Of a DNA stretch of 64,000 nucleotides, positions 17,312 through 27,390 are shown one piece after another. A program made the translations under genes and the position numbers. The notes under the pieces are model-generated. The model was not told where the DNA came from. It did not search any database and worked only from the letters and a program-made list of their open reading frames with translations. Position 1 is the stretch's first letter, and each line of letters opens with the position of its first letter. The DNA comes from Flavipsychrobacter sp. (GTDB taxonomy: Bacteria; Bacteroidota; Bacteroidia; Chitinophagales; Chitinophagaceae), in assembly GCA_017849575.1 (NCBI GenBank), contig JAFIGV010000015.1:62001-126000 (forward strand), given 5' to 3'.

Positions 17312-18742
17312 TTGGAAAACAAGCCGGAATTTCACAGATCGCTCAGCCTGTTTGATGGTGCCCTGCTCGTGATGGGCTCCATGATCGGATCGGGCATTTT
17401 TATTGTTGGCGCCGACATTGCCCGCCATGTAGGTAGCGCAGGATGGATCGTTGCCGTATGGGTGATTACGGGTATCATGACCATCACGGCTGCAGTAAGC
17501 TACGGAGAACTCAGCGGAATGTTTCCCAAAGCCGGGGGGCAGTATGTTTACCTCAAAGAGTCTTACAACAAACTCATCGGTTTTCTATACGGTTGGAGCT
17601 TTTTTGCTGTTATCCAGACAGCCACCATAGCTGCCGTGGCCATTGCATTCGCTAAGTTTGCCGGCTATTTTTTTCCGGTACTCAACCTTACCAATGACAA
17701 TATTCTCTTTACGGCGGGACCGATTACCATTTACCCGGCCCACCTTCTCGCCATACTGGTGATCGTACTGTTGAGTTATATCAATTCCAGGGGCGTAAAA
17801 GAAGGAAAGCTGATTCAATTGGTCTTTACCCTGTCCAAGCTCATTGCACTCCTGGGTCTTGTATTGTTTGGGTTTCTTTTGGTGAAGAACAGTTTTTTTT
17901 CTGCCAACTGGGCGACAGGTTTTCACGCCGCTCAGGACCTCGGCACGACCAACGACCTTGGGCAAAGGGTACCCTCCGGCTGGACGGGTATCTCAGGTAC
18001 AGCAGTGCTCGGAGCCATAGCAGCAGCCATGGTGGGTTCCGTTTTCAGCAGCGATGCGTGGAATAATGTCACCTTTGTTGCCGGTGAAATCAGGAACCCT
18101 CAACGCAATATCGGTCTCAGTCTTTTTTTGGGCACACTTGTGGTCACGCTGCTCTATATCACAACCAATTTGATGTACCTGAATGTGCTGCCGCTTAATG
18201 AAATTGCCTTTCCGGAAGAAGACCGTCTGGCGGTAGCAGCGGCTCATGAGATATTCGGGAATAACGGCCGGTTTGCTATCGCCGCCCTCATCATGATCTC
18301 GACATTTGGTTGCAACAACGGGCTGATTCTTGCCGGTGCGCGGGTGTATTACACTATGGCACAGGACGGATTATTCTTCAGCAAGGCTGCCCGGCTCAAT
18401 CGGCATGGTGTACCACAGTGGGCGCTCTGGGCGCAGTGCATCGTTGCTTCTCTATTGTGTCTCAGCGGCCGATATGGCGATTTGCTCGACATGATCTCTT
18501 TTGTCGTGGTGATCTTTTACGTGCTGACTATAGCAGGCATTTTTATTCTCAGAAGAAAGATGCCCGATGCGGAGCGGCCCTACAAAGCTTTCGGATATCC
18601 TTTATTGCCACTTTTATATATCGTAATGGGCCTGAGCTTTTGCCTGTTGCTGATTGTTTATAAGCCAGATTTTACCTGGCCGGGGCTCGGAATCGTTTTG
18701 TGTGGGGTTCCTATTTACTACTTCATTCAGAGAAAGCAGTGA
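17312..18742 (+). CDS. APC-family amino acid permease
   Basis: A 476-residue secondary transporter of the amino acid-polyamine-organocation family with about 12 membrane segments. The first helix carries the substrate-binding GSMIGSGIFIVG (about residues 21-32). The protein resembles LAT-type or YfnA-type permeases; the substrate is not predictable. The only credible start is TTG at 17312, shortly after a TAtaTTTC near-consensus -7 element at 17289-17296. The stop overlaps the GTG start of the heptose kinase gene by 4 bases (GTGA), so translation is probably coupled. Confidence 0.9.
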   Translation: MENKPEFHRSLSLFDGALLVMGSMIGSGIFIVGADIARHVGSAGWIVAVWVITGIMTITAAVSYGELSGMFPKAGGQYVYLKESYNKLIGFLYGWSFFAVIQTATIAAVAIAFAKFAGYFFPVLNLTNDNILFTAGPITIYPAHLLAILVIVLLSYINSRGVKEGKLIQLVFTLSKLIALLGLVLFGFLLVKNSFFSANWATGFHAAQDLGTTNDLGQRVPSGWTGISGTAVLGAIAAAMVGSVFSSDAWNNVTFVAGEIRNPQRNIGLSLFLGTLVVTLLYITTNLMYLNVLPLNEIAFPEEDRLAVAAAHEIFGNNGRFAIAALIMISTFGCNNGLILAGARVYYTMAQDGLFFSKAARLNRHGVPQWALWAQCIVASLLCLSGRYGDLLDMISFVVVIFYVLTIAGIFILRRKMPDAERPYKAFGYPLLPLLYIVMGLSFCLLLIVYKPDFTWPGLGIVLCGVPIYYFIQRKQ

Positions 18743-19746
18743 GCAGAAAAATTTTAAAGGACGACCTGATAAAAGTTTTTGAACAAATAGAAAGGCTGCA
18801 CGTGGTGGTGGTGGGCGATGTGATGCTTGATAATTACTGGTGGGGCGATGTAGAGCGCATTTCGCCAGAGGCGCCTGTGCCGGTCGTGACCCTGGCGCGC
18901 CGCGAAAGCAGGCTGGGCGGAGCGGCAAACGTGGCGCTCAATTGCCGGGCACTTGGCGCTAAGGTCACCATCGCCAGCATAGTGGGTAATGACGCCGACG
19001 GAGCCTTATTAACAGAGCTTGCGCAGAAGGCGGGCATACAAACCGACCTCATTGAACGTAGCGCTTACCGACCGACAACGACAAAGACACGCATCATAAG
19101 CCGCAGCCAGCAGATGCTGCGACTCGATGCTGAAAAAAGCGAAGATCTCAACACCGAAGAAGAGCACCCGTTCATCGACAAAGTATTGCGGTTTCTACAG
19201 ATAAATAAGCCCGATGTAGTCATCTTCGAAGATTATAACAAAGGCGTTTTGAAGGAAAATGTGATTGTCAGAATCACTGCACATTGCCGCGAACTGAATA
19301 TTGTGACTGCCGTCGATCCCAAGAAAAGAAATTTTCTGGCTTACAAAGGAGTGAGCATTTTTAAGCCCAATCTGAAAGAAGTGCGCGAAGGGCTAAATGT
19401 GCCTGTAGAAACGGTCAATGAAGAAAGTCTGCGCCAGGTGAACGATGCCTTATCAGAAGCTTTGCAGCACCAGATTACCTTCATTACGTTGTCTGAAAAA
19501 GGTGTCTATTATAATGATCAGCATGCTGCCGGGATCATCCCATCGCATATTCGCAATATTGCCGATGTATCCGGCGCGGGAGATACCGTTATCGCTACGG
19601 CTTCACTGATCTACGCACAGACCAGAAGCGCCGCCCTGATGGCCGAAATTTCGAACCTGGCTGGCGGACTTGTTTGCGAGCAAGTGGGGGTGGTGCCCAT
19701 TCACAAAAAGTTGCTTCTTGATGAAGCGGTACGTTGTCTTACATAA
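18739..19746 (+). CDS. hldA: D-glycero-beta-D-manno-heptose-7-phosphate kinase (HldE kinase domain)
   Basis: A PfkB-family sugar kinase of about 335 residues that matches the kinase half of HldE, which makes heptose-1,7-bisphosphate in ADP-heptose synthesis for LPS core. Family features: VVGDVMLDNYWWGDVERISPEAP at the N-terminus (given here only as landmark, residues about 22-44), GGAANVALN, and the catalytic SGAGDTV near residue 275. No nucleotidyltransferase domain follows, so this is the single-domain form. GTG at 18739 overlaps the permease stop. A heptosyltransferase-like gene lies 4 kb downstream. Confidence 0.88.
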   Translation: MSRKILKDDLIKVFEQIERLHVVVVGDVMLDNYWWGDVERISPEAPVPVVTLARRESRLGGAANVALNCRALGAKVTIASIVGNDADGALLTELAQKAGIQTDLIERSAYRPTTTKTRIISRSQQMLRLDAEKSEDLNTEEEHPFIDKVLRFLQINKPDVVIFEDYNKGVLKENVIVRITAHCRELNIVTAVDPKKRNFLAYKGVSIFKPNLKEVREGLNVPVETVNEESLRQVNDALSEALQHQITFITLSEKGVYYNDQHAAGIIPSHIRNIADVSGAGDTVIATASLIYAQTRSAALMAEISNLAGGLVCEQVGVVPIHKKLLLDEAVRCLT

Positions 19747-19748
19747 AA

Positions 19749-21065
19749 TTAGTCCCCGGGCTCTTCTGCGCTGCGGTCTATTACCGACAGTTCCACCGTT
19801 TCGGCTGAGTTGCGATACATCTTTAGTATAGTCACTTCATAACGGTCCAGGGTGATCTTATCATTTTTGTGCAACTCGTCCGGAAAGCGATAGGTGATCA
19901 GCCCTGATAGGGTTTCATAGTGATCGCTTTCTTCCAGGCGGTAGGGCAGATATTTGTTGATGTCGGAAAGGTTGGTGTGTGCATTGACGATAAATGTGTT
20001 TTTCGCCGTCTTTTCCACATAGGGTTGCTCATTGTCATACTCGTCCTGAATTTCGCCTACCAGTTCTTCCAGTATGTCTTCCATGGTTACGATTCCCGAC
20101 ACTTCGCCAATTTCATTCGTCACTACAGCCATCTGGATATGCTTTTTCTGAAATTCTTTCAGCAGTTCCTTGATGAGTTTGCTCTCCGGTATAAAGTTCG
20201 TCTTTCGCAACAGAGGCCGTATTCCTTCCGGCTTTTTTGTGGCCACCATCGTCTTCATGAGGTCTTTGGTATAAATGATGCCGACAATCTCATCGAGCGA
20301 ACCATCGCAGACCGGGTAGCGGGAATAGCCTTCAGTGATGGCGAAATTGATCGCTTTATCGAGACTGAAATTTACATCGAGTGCGGTAACATTCTTACGT
20401 AGCGTCTGTATGTTCCATACCCGGCGATCGTCGAAGTCGAACACATTCCGGATCAGATCGCGTTCTGTCTCTTCGATAGCGCCCCCTTCATGGCTCTCGG
20501 AAATGATCATTTTGAGCTCTTCTTCGGTATGGATTTCGCCCCCATGAATAGGGCGAATGCCAAAGATGCGTAAAATGAAATTGGCCAGCCCGTTGAGCAT
20601 CCAGATAAAAGGCCGGAAAACCAGATAAAAAATGCGGAGGGGTAAAGCCACAGCAAAAGTGGTGTTGGACGGGTATCGGATGGCCAGCGACTTCGGTGCC
20701 AGTTCGCCGAAAGTGATGTGCAGGACGGTGATGGTAGTGAAAGCAACAGGCACTGCCAGGCGGTGGGCCGTGCTTTCTGAAAGAGAGAGATGCAAGGCGT
20801 CAAAAGCCCGAAGCAAAATGTTCGTAGTCACCTCCTCGCCTACCCATCCCAGTCCAAGGCTGGCCAGCGTAATGCCTAACTGTGTAGCTGCAAGATAGGC
20901 GTCGAGATTGCTGACAATGCTGCGTGCCGTCTTTGCTATATTTTTGTTGATGTCCTCGCGCACTTCTATTTGCGAGGAGCGCACTTTTACAATGGCAAAT
21001 TCTGCTGCAACGAAAAATCCATTCAGCAGTACCAGCAGCAGGGTAATTAAAATGTCGAATAACAT
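19749..21065 (-). CDS. CNNM/CorC-type hemolysin-family membrane protein
   Basis: A 438-residue protein with an N-terminal DUF21/CNNM membrane domain (about residues 1-190, including QLGITLASLGLGWVGEEV), a pair of CBS domains (about 200-335, with GYSRYPVCDGSLDEIVGIIY and MAVVTNEIGEVSGIVTMED) and a C-terminal CorC_HlyC domain (about 350-430). Relatives export magnesium or cobalt, although the hemolysin name is historical. The gene is convergent with the heptose kinase, with two bases between stops, and has a -7 element just upstream. Confidence 0.92.
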   Translation of the reverse strand: MLFDILITLLLVLLNGFFVAAEFAIVKVRSSQIEVREDINKNIAKTARSIVSNLDAYLAATQLGITLASLGLGWVGEEVTTNILLRAFDALHLSLSESTAHRLAVPVAFTTITVLHITFGELAPKSLAIRYPSNTTFAVALPLRIFYLVFRPFIWMLNGLANFILRIFGIRPIHGGEIHTEEELKMIISESHEGGAIEETERDLIRNVFDFDDRRVWNIQTLRKNVTALDVNFSLDKAINFAITEGYSRYPVCDGSLDEIVGIIYTKDLMKTMVATKKPEGIRPLLRKTNFIPESKLIKELLKEFQKKHIQMAVVTNEIGEVSGIVTMEDILEELVGEIQDEYDNEQPYVEKTAKNTFIVNAHTNLSDINKYLPYRLEESDHYETLSGLITYRFPDELHKNDKITLDRYEVTILKMYRNSAETVELSVIDRSAEEPGD

Positions 21066-21075
21066 AACCGGGCCG

Positions 21076-21083
21076 CAAAACTA
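21076..21083 (-). promoter_or_regulatory. -7 element (TAgtTTTG) for the CNNM gene
   Basis: Minus-strand TAGTTTTG lies only 10 bases before the ATG, implying a 5' leader of a few bases at most. Confidence 0.55.
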
Positions 21084-21121
21084 ATCACAAAAACAGTACC
21101 CATCTCCTGTATAAAGCTCGA

Positions 21122-21580
21122 TCATACGGGCCGCTCGAACCTTCCGGTAATTTTTTGCAAATGAATGCGATAATAGATCGCCGGTACATATTCGGGTTGT
21201 GCACCGCGAAAGCGTTCTTCCTGCAAATGAGGTGGAGCAGCGCTTTCTTCAGTTTTCATCTCAAGCATATAGTCGTTAAAAAACTGGCGCGCGTACACAA
21301 TGTCTTCTTCCTCAGTAAGCTCTTCATAAATTCCCCAGCAGATAATGCTCTGCCAATGATCGTAGCTCTTGATGTCGTCCACCTCAAAACATACATTGGG
21401 ATTTCTGCGCATCATCTCTATCTTCAGTCCATCGCGACTATGGCAGAGCAGCACGCCCTGGTCGTAGAGATAGCTCACCGGCACCACATAGGTCATGTTG
21501 CCATCGTTGCAGCCTATGCGGCCTACCATCTGGCTGCGCAGCAGTTCCTCCATTTCTTCGGGGGTAAGTTGTCCCAGCAT
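21122..21580 (-). CDS. Pyridoxamine 5'-phosphate oxidase-fold (flavin-binding) protein
   Basis: A 152-residue split-barrel protein of the PNPOx-like / NimA-like group, which binds FMN, F420 or heme. Visible landmarks are LTPEEMEELLRSQMVGRIGC at the start, VVPVSYLYDQGVLLCHS, and CFEVDDIKSYDHWQSIICWG. The frame can begin at a TTG at 21613, but a TAACTTTA near-consensus -7 element (minus strand, 21601-21608) falls in that extension, so ATG 21580 is preferred. The exact reaction is unknown. Confidence 0.82.
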   Translation of the reverse strand: MLGQLTPEEMEELLRSQMVGRIGCNDGNMTYVVPVSYLYDQGVLLCHSRDGLKIEMMRRNPNVCFEVDDIKSYDHWQSIICWGIYEELTEEEDIVYARQFFNDYMLEMKTEESAAPPHLQEERFRGAQPEYVPAIYYRIHLQKITGRFERPV

Positions 21581-21662
21581 TGTGTAAGGATTGATCAGGA
21601 TAAAGTTAGCCAATAGGTCTGGCAGTATTTTTTTGTGGATTAAGAAAATTCATTTCGTTGTT

Positions 21663-22208
21663 ATGAAAGATTTCAATTCGGGCCTTCTCCTGCCACAGCA
21701 TACAGATATTTTTCTGCTCGATGACGATGGTATTTTTCTGAACAACGAGCTATTGCCGGTAGTAAAATATCGTCATGCGTTTCAGATCGCCAATGTAGAT
21801 GAAGCGGTTGTACATATTGAAGCTCTGTTGCAGCAAAACGGATGGCACCATCCCTGGCGCGATGGCATATTCGACTATCATCATTTCCACAGTACGGCTC
21901 ATGAGGTGCTGGTAGCCTGTGCGGGTAGTGCACGTGTGGAACTGGGAGGCCCCAATGGCGTTCTTGAAGACTTTGCTTCGGGCGATGTATTGATTTTACC
22001 GGCGGGCACGGCTCATCGGTGTCAGCAGGCAACAGGAGATTTTGAATGTATCGGGGCTTATCCGCTCAATCAGATGTTTGATATCTGTTACGGTCGTACG
22101 GAAGAGAGAGCCAGAAACAGAGCTGAGATCATGAATGTTCCTCTGCCCACAGCCGATCCGGTTTACGGTCCCAACGGCCCGTTGATGATGCACTGGCAGA
22201 CGGATTAA
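21663..22208 (+). CDS. YjlB-like cupin protein
   Basis: A 181-residue single-domain cupin. The metal-binding cupin motif 1 is HHFHSTAHEVLVACAGSARV (starting near residue 77) and motif 2 is ILPAGTAHRCQQA. It resembles Bacillus YjlB, whose function is unknown. The ATG at 21663 (MKDFNSGLLLPQHTD) is chosen because the upstream extension from 21591 looks unlike coding sequence and crosses the promoter region of the divergent gene. Confidence 0.82.
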   Translation: MKDFNSGLLLPQHTDIFLLDDDGIFLNNELLPVVKYRHAFQIANVDEAVVHIEALLQQNGWHHPWRDGIFDYHHFHSTAHEVLVACAGSARVELGGPNGVLEDFASGDVLILPAGTAHRCQQATGDFECIGAYPLNQMFDICYGRTEERARNRAEIMNVPLPTADPVYGPNGPLMMHWQTD

Positions 22209-22308
22209 AGAATGATGAAAGCTCCCTTTTGTCTGTCTTATTCTGTTAAAACTATGGCAACATCTGAATATCTTAGTGGAATTACATCATTTTTGCGATA
22301 GGTCGTTT

Positions 22309-23217
22309 ATGCAGAAACAGCTTAGTGTAATTTTCTTCCTCCTTCTTTCGTTCCGGGTGTTTGCTCAACAGGGCGATACCCTTCAGGCCACCATGCAAAA
22401 CGGTGGTCTGGAAATTCAGGTCAAAGCCTTGCCCGGGGACAACGTAAGCATTCTTGCGCAAAGGTTTCATGTGCCGTTGGCCATTTTTGCAGATTATAAT
22501 CATCTGAGTACCGCCAGTGAAGTAAAGGCCGGCGGCAGCTATTATGTGCCTTTGTCCACGTACAACTTATTGGGAAGCAAACCCGCTTCGGGTACTTTTC
22601 GCGCCGTTTATTTTGTTGCCGGTGCGGAACCCCTGTACAAGATAGCATCGGCCCTGCATGTGCCTCAGCGGCAGTTGATGGAGATGAACAAGTTGCAGAC
22701 TAACGAGTTGAGAAGAGGTCAGAAATTGATGCTGGGATGGCTTTCTCTCGATCTTTCGGCAAGCCCGGTAACCAACCGGCGCGGCTCCGGGATCAATGTT
22801 CATCAGGAATATGATCCGCTCGACAACCGGAGGCCTGCAACGGAGACGATCATTATCCGAATGCCGGATACTACTGCGCTTGCTGCTGATACCTTGTCGG
22901 AAGGCGCGTTAAAGTATCTCGAACAAACCAGCGATGGCGCTATGGCTGCCGAAGAAAAGGGTACGGCCGTATTCTTCAAACGGGCCGGTCGCTCCGAAAA
23001 CGGAATTTATTTTGCGCTGCACAACACGGCGAAACGAGGCACCATTGTCAGGATTTATAATCCCGGCACGGACAAAACCGTGTATGCAAAAGTGATTGGT
23101 ACCATACCCACGCGCGATGTGTTTTACAATGCCCTTATCGCACTAAGCAGTGATGCCAGGACAGACCTCGGCACGGGGTCGGAAAAAATGTGGTGTGAGA
23201 TCAGTTATGCACCCTGA
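22309..23217 (+). CDS. LysM-domain exported protein with C-terminal RlpA-like region
   Basis: A 302-residue secreted protein. The signal peptide is MQKQLSVIFFLLLSFRVFAQ. Two LysM-type repeats follow: one around GDNVSILAQRFHVPLAIFAD (about residues 42-75) and one around AEPLYKIASALHVPQRQLME (about 105-140), both expected to bind peptidoglycan. The C-terminal 80 residues (YFALHNTAKRGTIVRIYNP and VIGTIPTR) resemble the double-psi beta-barrel of RlpA-like proteins, but I do not see the catalytic pair needed for lytic transglycosylase action. ATG 22309 is chosen from the signal peptide. Confidence 0.78.
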   Translation: MQKQLSVIFFLLLSFRVFAQQGDTLQATMQNGGLEIQVKALPGDNVSILAQRFHVPLAIFADYNHLSTASEVKAGGSYYVPLSTYNLLGSKPASGTFRAVYFVAGAEPLYKIASALHVPQRQLMEMNKLQTNELRRGQKLMLGWLSLDLSASPVTNRRGSGINVHQEYDPLDNRRPATETIIIRMPDTTALAADTLSEGALKYLEQTSDGAMAAEEKGTAVFFKRAGRSENGIYFALHNTAKRGTIVRIYNPGTDKTVYAKVIGTIPTRDVFYNALIALSSDARTDLGTGSEKMWCEISYAP

Positions 23218-23268
23218 CAAGAGTGATCTCTGGGGCTTTCATTTGCTTCTATGCGCTATCTTTCCGCC

Positions 23269-24282
23269 ATGAAAGCACTGATCATTCGTTTTTCCTCCAT
23301 CGGAGATATTGTGCTCACTACACCGGTGGTCCGTTGTCTGAAATTGCAGCGGCCCGATACAGAAATTCACTACCTGACAAAAAAGACATTTGGGCCCGTA
23401 CTCGAAGCCAATCCTTATATCCATAAACTACATTTTTTAGAAGAAGATCTGAATTCCACGATAGATCACCTCAGGACGGAGCATTATGATCTGATCCTTG
23501 ATCTGCACAAAAATGTCCGTACGCTAAAGGTGAAACGCGGACTCAATGTACCCGCTTTTTCCTTTCCTAAGAAAAACGTAGAAAAGTGGCTGCTTGTAAA
23601 TTTTAAGATGGATCTGATGCCGCGGGAAAGCATCGTGGAACGCTATCTCGAAACTGTGCGCCATTTAGGAGTACGTAACGATGGCAAGGGGCTTGATTAT
23701 TTTATTCCCAACACCGTACAGGTTACCAATAGCGATGTGCCGATGAGTCATTGGGCAGGATACGTTGCCTGTGTCATCGGAGGCTCGTACCCTACCAAGA
23801 AGCTGCCGGTGGAACAATGGAGACGTCTTATTGAAGATTTGCCTTATCCGGTAATGCTCATCGGTGGTCCTGAAGACCGTGCTGAAGGCGAAGAAATTGC
23901 AGCGCTCGATCCTGTAAAAATTTACAATTCCTGTGGCAAGTTCAGTATTAATGAATCGGCATGGCTCATAGAAAAATCGAAAGTGGTGGTCAGCAACGAC
24001 ACGGGTATGATGCATGTGGCCGCTGCGTTCCGGAAGCCCCTGATATCATTTTGGGGCAATACGGCGCCTGAGATGGGTATGTTCCCCTATTATGGCAGCA
24101 ACGATCTTGAGAAAATCATAGTGCCGGAGTCTTTTATGATGGAAAACAAGACTTTATCCTGCCATCCTTGCTCGAAGCTCGGTTATCATCGTTGTCCTAA
24201 GAAACATTTTAAGTGCATGCGCGACCTTAACATGCAGATGGCTGCCGAAGCTGTGAAAAAATTTTTCGGAGCTAAAAATTAA
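23269..24282 (+). CDS. Glycosyltransferase family 9 (heptosyltransferase-like)
   Basis: A 337-residue GT9 enzyme of the RfaF/RfaC type that moves heptose from ADP-heptose onto LPS core or a similar acceptor. The N-terminal Rossmann half begins MKALIIRFSSIGDIVLTTPV, typical of the family; the C-terminal donor half has VVVSNDTGMMHVAAAFRKP and ISFWGNTAPEMG. It fits with the heptose-7-phosphate kinase at 18.7 kb. ATG 23269 is preferred over 23251 because a TATCTTTC -7-like element (23257-23264) sits between them. Confidence 0.87.
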   Translation: MKALIIRFSSIGDIVLTTPVVRCLKLQRPDTEIHYLTKKTFGPVLEANPYIHKLHFLEEDLNSTIDHLRTEHYDLILDLHKNVRTLKVKRGLNVPAFSFPKKNVEKWLLVNFKMDLMPRESIVERYLETVRHLGVRNDGKGLDYFIPNTVQVTNSDVPMSHWAGYVACVIGGSYPTKKLPVEQWRRLIEDLPYPVMLIGGPEDRAEGEEIAALDPVKIYNSCGKFSINESAWLIEKSKVVVSNDTGMMHVAAAFRKPLISFWGNTAPEMGMFPYYGSNDLEKIIVPESFMMENKTLSCHPCSKLGYHRCPKKHFKCMRDLNMQMAAEAVKKFFGAKN

Positions 24283-24443
24283 AATTCTATCTAAATAGCG
24301 TATTTTAGACCGGGTTGAAAATCAGCTTTTTGTTGTGCGGTGAAATGGCCAACCAAAGCTTGTTTTTAATTGTCTTAATCTCGGAAAAAGCCCTTGTCAT
24401 TAAAATCAATCTAAAAATTATTTAGGATTTCTACTTCAATATC

Positions 24444-27335
24444 ATGATAAAGATTGCCACCAGACGCGTTTTCTTAGCTCTCTTATTCGTTTTAGCAGGC
24501 ATGTCGCCTGAAAACGTTTTTGCGCAGTTAATTCCCTGCCCATATAATATTGACTGGGAAACCGGCGATAGTACAGGTTGGACCGCCGCTTATGGCGGGG
24601 GCCCTGGCAGTGTTCCCGGAGGCGTTGTTACAGGTCCAGTCACCAATCAACCTACAACGATAACAACGCCGGTTGCAGGTTTTTCGGCCCGGACAAGAAT
24701 TATGAACACTACAATGGGGAATGACTTTTACGGCGGCTTCCCTGTAGTGTGTCCGAACGGCGGTAATTATTCGATAAAAGTCGGTGATTCGCTTATTACC
24801 AATGGAGCCGCGAAAGTCCAATTTACCTTCACGGTACCCGCTACCATTAATAATTACAGTGTAAATTTCTGGTATGCAGTTGTGATTCAAAATCCAGCAG
24901 GGCATGATCCTAATGAAATGCCTCGATTCACAGTATCTCTGAAAGACGCGAATACCGGCCTTCCAATCAAAGACGGATGCTATGATTTGAACTTTATCGC
25001 TGGTGGAGATCTGCCCGGATTTCAGGACAATGGAGCAGGCGTACAATATAAGCCCTGGACGAAGCATACTTTAAATATGAGTGGAACTGCTGGAAAAAGT
25101 GTAACCGTAGAAGTAACCACAGGAGATTGTAGTCTTGGTGGTCACTTCGGATATGGATATTTTGATGTGGAAGACTGTGGTGAGTTCAAAATTGTACTTG
25201 ATGCAGATTCGTGTAACCTTGACCGTGGAGGCGTGTATCTACAGGGCCCGATTGGTTTCATGAATTATGACTGGTATGATAACAACTACGACTCACTCGT
25301 AGCGCAGGGTCAGTATGTTTCTTTCCAGCCACTGACGCTCACTCCTCAGGTCTATCACCTTGTTCTGACGCCTTACCCTTCAGTGAGCCTTTGTAAGGAT
25401 ACGGTAAATACGCAACCTCTCGCGAATATCAATATTGATCGTTTTGACAGTACCTGTATGGCGGCTAATACCGCCGTCGTCTTAGACGGTCATATTTCGG
25501 GTGGGGCCGGCCCACTTACCTATCTGTGGTCAGAAGCTGTGGCGCAAGGTTCACTTAGTTGCACAGCCTGCAAGATACCTACGGCTACACCTCCCACTTC
25601 AAATGTGTATAGGGTGTATGTAGAAGACACGATGAAGTGCCATAAATCTGAAATCTATGTTATGGGTGTTAATGCGGATACCATGTATGCCCTGGATGAT
25701 TTTGTTTTCTGTAGGCCGGGTTACACTCAGCTTGATGCCAATGCCGTTGGTATTGCACCTTTGGTACCTCTGGACTGTGGTAAAAGCCTGCAGCCTCCTT
25801 GTGCTTCTACTCAAACACTAGAAGTGCAGACGCTACACCGCGATCAGTTTCAATTCAAAGAGGATACTACTCGAGTAAATAATCCCTATGCCGCTCAGTA
25901 CACTTCCGCTCATATGCAGTTTATTCTTCGCAAAGAGGATCTGCGGGCTTCGGGGCTGAGGCACGGTACTTTAAACAGTCTTGGCTTTAATGTTTATAAA
26001 TCTTCGCCGGCAAACTTTTCCACCTTTAAAATTGCATTGGGATGTACCGATCAGAGTACACTGGGAGGCACCTTTATTCCCAATGTAACACCAGTCTATT
26101 CTGCTCCTGCAGCTACAGGTACTGTTGATGGCTGGAACGACTACACGTTTGACGATCCTTACGATTGGAATGCTGATAAGAATCTCGTTGTGGATGTTTG
26201 TGTCGCAGGCCCGTCCTCCAATGTAGCACCGATCATGATCTACACTAACTCGGGAGCGAACGACGCGGTGATGGAATTTACCACTAAGATCAACGGTAAC
26301 GTTTGTCTTAACGGAAAGATTGACGATCAGGATCAATTTAGCGGTCACCCCACCGTTCGTTTAGGTTATTGCAAGTCTCAGGATGCGCCATTCCAATATA
26401 CTTGGTCGCCAGGCACCTATCTCGAGGACTCTACCATTAAGTCACCTTTCGCTTACCTCAATAAGTCAATAAAGTACTTTGTGGAAACGATCGGCGGAAG
26501 CGAGTGTCGCCTCGTGGATTCAGTGAACATCACTGTTCCGGTACATGATTATGATATCTATCCAAGAGATACATCCGTATGCTTCGGACAGAAATACAGA
26601 ATTGACGCATTAGGTTCTACGCTTACATCCGTAGAATGGTATGAAGTAGATCCGGCCAACGGAAACTTCATTGTGCCCAATACACTGAGTTGTGAGGGTT
26701 GTGAGGATCCAAATAAAGCATTTAGCCCAATAGCTAAGCCATCAAAGACAACCACCTACGGAGCTATCTACAAGGATCAGTATGGATGTCTTGACACGTT
26801 CTTCTCGCGTGGTGTGATCCGTCCTTTGCCCAATGTGCAGATCCTCAATCATGATACAACCGTTAAGTATGGTCAGAGCATTCAGTTGCTGGCCTCGGGT
26901 GCTTACCTCTATAGCTGGAACCCGCTGGGAGCGATTACCAACCCCAACCTTTCTAATCCGCATGTTGCCCCTACGGAACCAACGACTTTCTATGTATGGG
27001 GACTTGCTGAAGATGGCTGTCGCAACATAGACTCTGTAAAGATCAATATTGACTACCGCGATAATCTTTTTGTGCCCACCGCTTTTTCTCCTAATGGAGA
27101 CGGCAAGAACGATGAGTTCAGAATATCAAATATTACCTTCCAGAAATTGCAGGAATTCCGGGTATTCAACCGTTGGGGCCAGGAAATTTTCAGCACCACC
27201 GATCCTAAAAAAGGATGGAACGGAAGCTGGAAAGGTGTACCGCAAGATATGGGTGTATATCAATATCATATCCGTGTAGCTTACCCGGACGGTTTTATTG
27301 AGACCTATAAAGGAAATGTAACGCTGGTACGATAG
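24444..27335 (+). CDS. Large secreted protein with T9SS type B (gliding-motility-associated) C-terminal domain
   Basis: A 963-residue exported protein. A signal peptide (ATRRVFLALLFVLAGMSPEN, cleavage near VFAQ) is followed by beta-rich regions with many Cys pairs, a C-rich segment LSCTACKIPTATPPTSNVY repeated later as LSCEGCEDPNKAFSPIAKPS, and the CHU_C sorting domain at the end (VPTAFSPNGDGKNDEFRI, RVFNRWGQEIF, GNVTLVR). That domain sends cargo through the type IX secretion system, usually with SprF-like partners. The specific role is unknown; an adhesive or structural surface role is likely. A 161-base gap before it shows no clear promoter. Confidence 0.88.
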   Translation: MIKIATRRVFLALLFVLAGMSPENVFAQLIPCPYNIDWETGDSTGWTAAYGGGPGSVPGGVVTGPVTNQPTTITTPVAGFSARTRIMNTTMGNDFYGGFPVVCPNGGNYSIKVGDSLITNGAAKVQFTFTVPATINNYSVNFWYAVVIQNPAGHDPNEMPRFTVSLKDANTGLPIKDGCYDLNFIAGGDLPGFQDNGAGVQYKPWTKHTLNMSGTAGKSVTVEVTTGDCSLGGHFGYGYFDVEDCGEFKIVLDADSCNLDRGGVYLQGPIGFMNYDWYDNNYDSLVAQGQYVSFQPLTLTPQVYHLVLTPYPSVSLCKDTVNTQPLANINIDRFDSTCMAANTAVVLDGHISGGAGPLTYLWSEAVAQGSLSCTACKIPTATPPTSNVYRVYVEDTMKCHKSEIYVMGVNADTMYALDDFVFCRPGYTQLDANAVGIAPLVPLDCGKSLQPPCASTQTLEVQTLHRDQFQFKEDTTRVNNPYAAQYTSAHMQFILRKEDLRASGLRHGTLNSLGFNVYKSSPANFSTFKIALGCTDQSTLGGTFIPNVTPVYSAPAATGTVDGWNDYTFDDPYDWNADKNLVVDVCVAGPSSNVAPIMIYTNSGANDAVMEFTTKINGNVCLNGKIDDQDQFSGHPTVRLGYCKSQDAPFQYTWSPGTYLEDSTIKSPFAYLNKSIKYFVETIGGSECRLVDSVNITVPVHDYDIYPRDTSVCFGQKYRIDALGSTLTSVEWYEVDPANGNFIVPNTLSCEGCEDPNKAFSPIAKPSKTTTYGAIYKDQYGCLDTFFSRGVIRPLPNVQILNHDTTVKYGQSIQLLASGAYLYSWNPLGAITNPNLSNPHVAPTEPTTFYVWGLAEDGCRNIDSVKINIDYRDNLFVPTAFSPNGDGKNDEFRISNITFQKLQEFRVFNRWGQEIFSTTDPKKGWNGSWKGVPQDMGVYQYHIRVAYPDGFIETYKGNVTLVR

Positions 27336-27360
27336 CACCGAATACAGTGTTTGTTTTTTT

Positions 27361-27390
27361 GCAAAGGTTCCGGGTTTCCGGAGCCTTTGC
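27361..27390 (+). terminator. Hairpin after the T9SS type B gene
   Basis: GCAAAGGTTCCGG / CCGGAGCCTTTGC (13 bp, one G-T pair) lies 25 bases after the stop. The T-run lies before the hairpin rather than after it, so it is an atypical terminator. Confidence 0.45.
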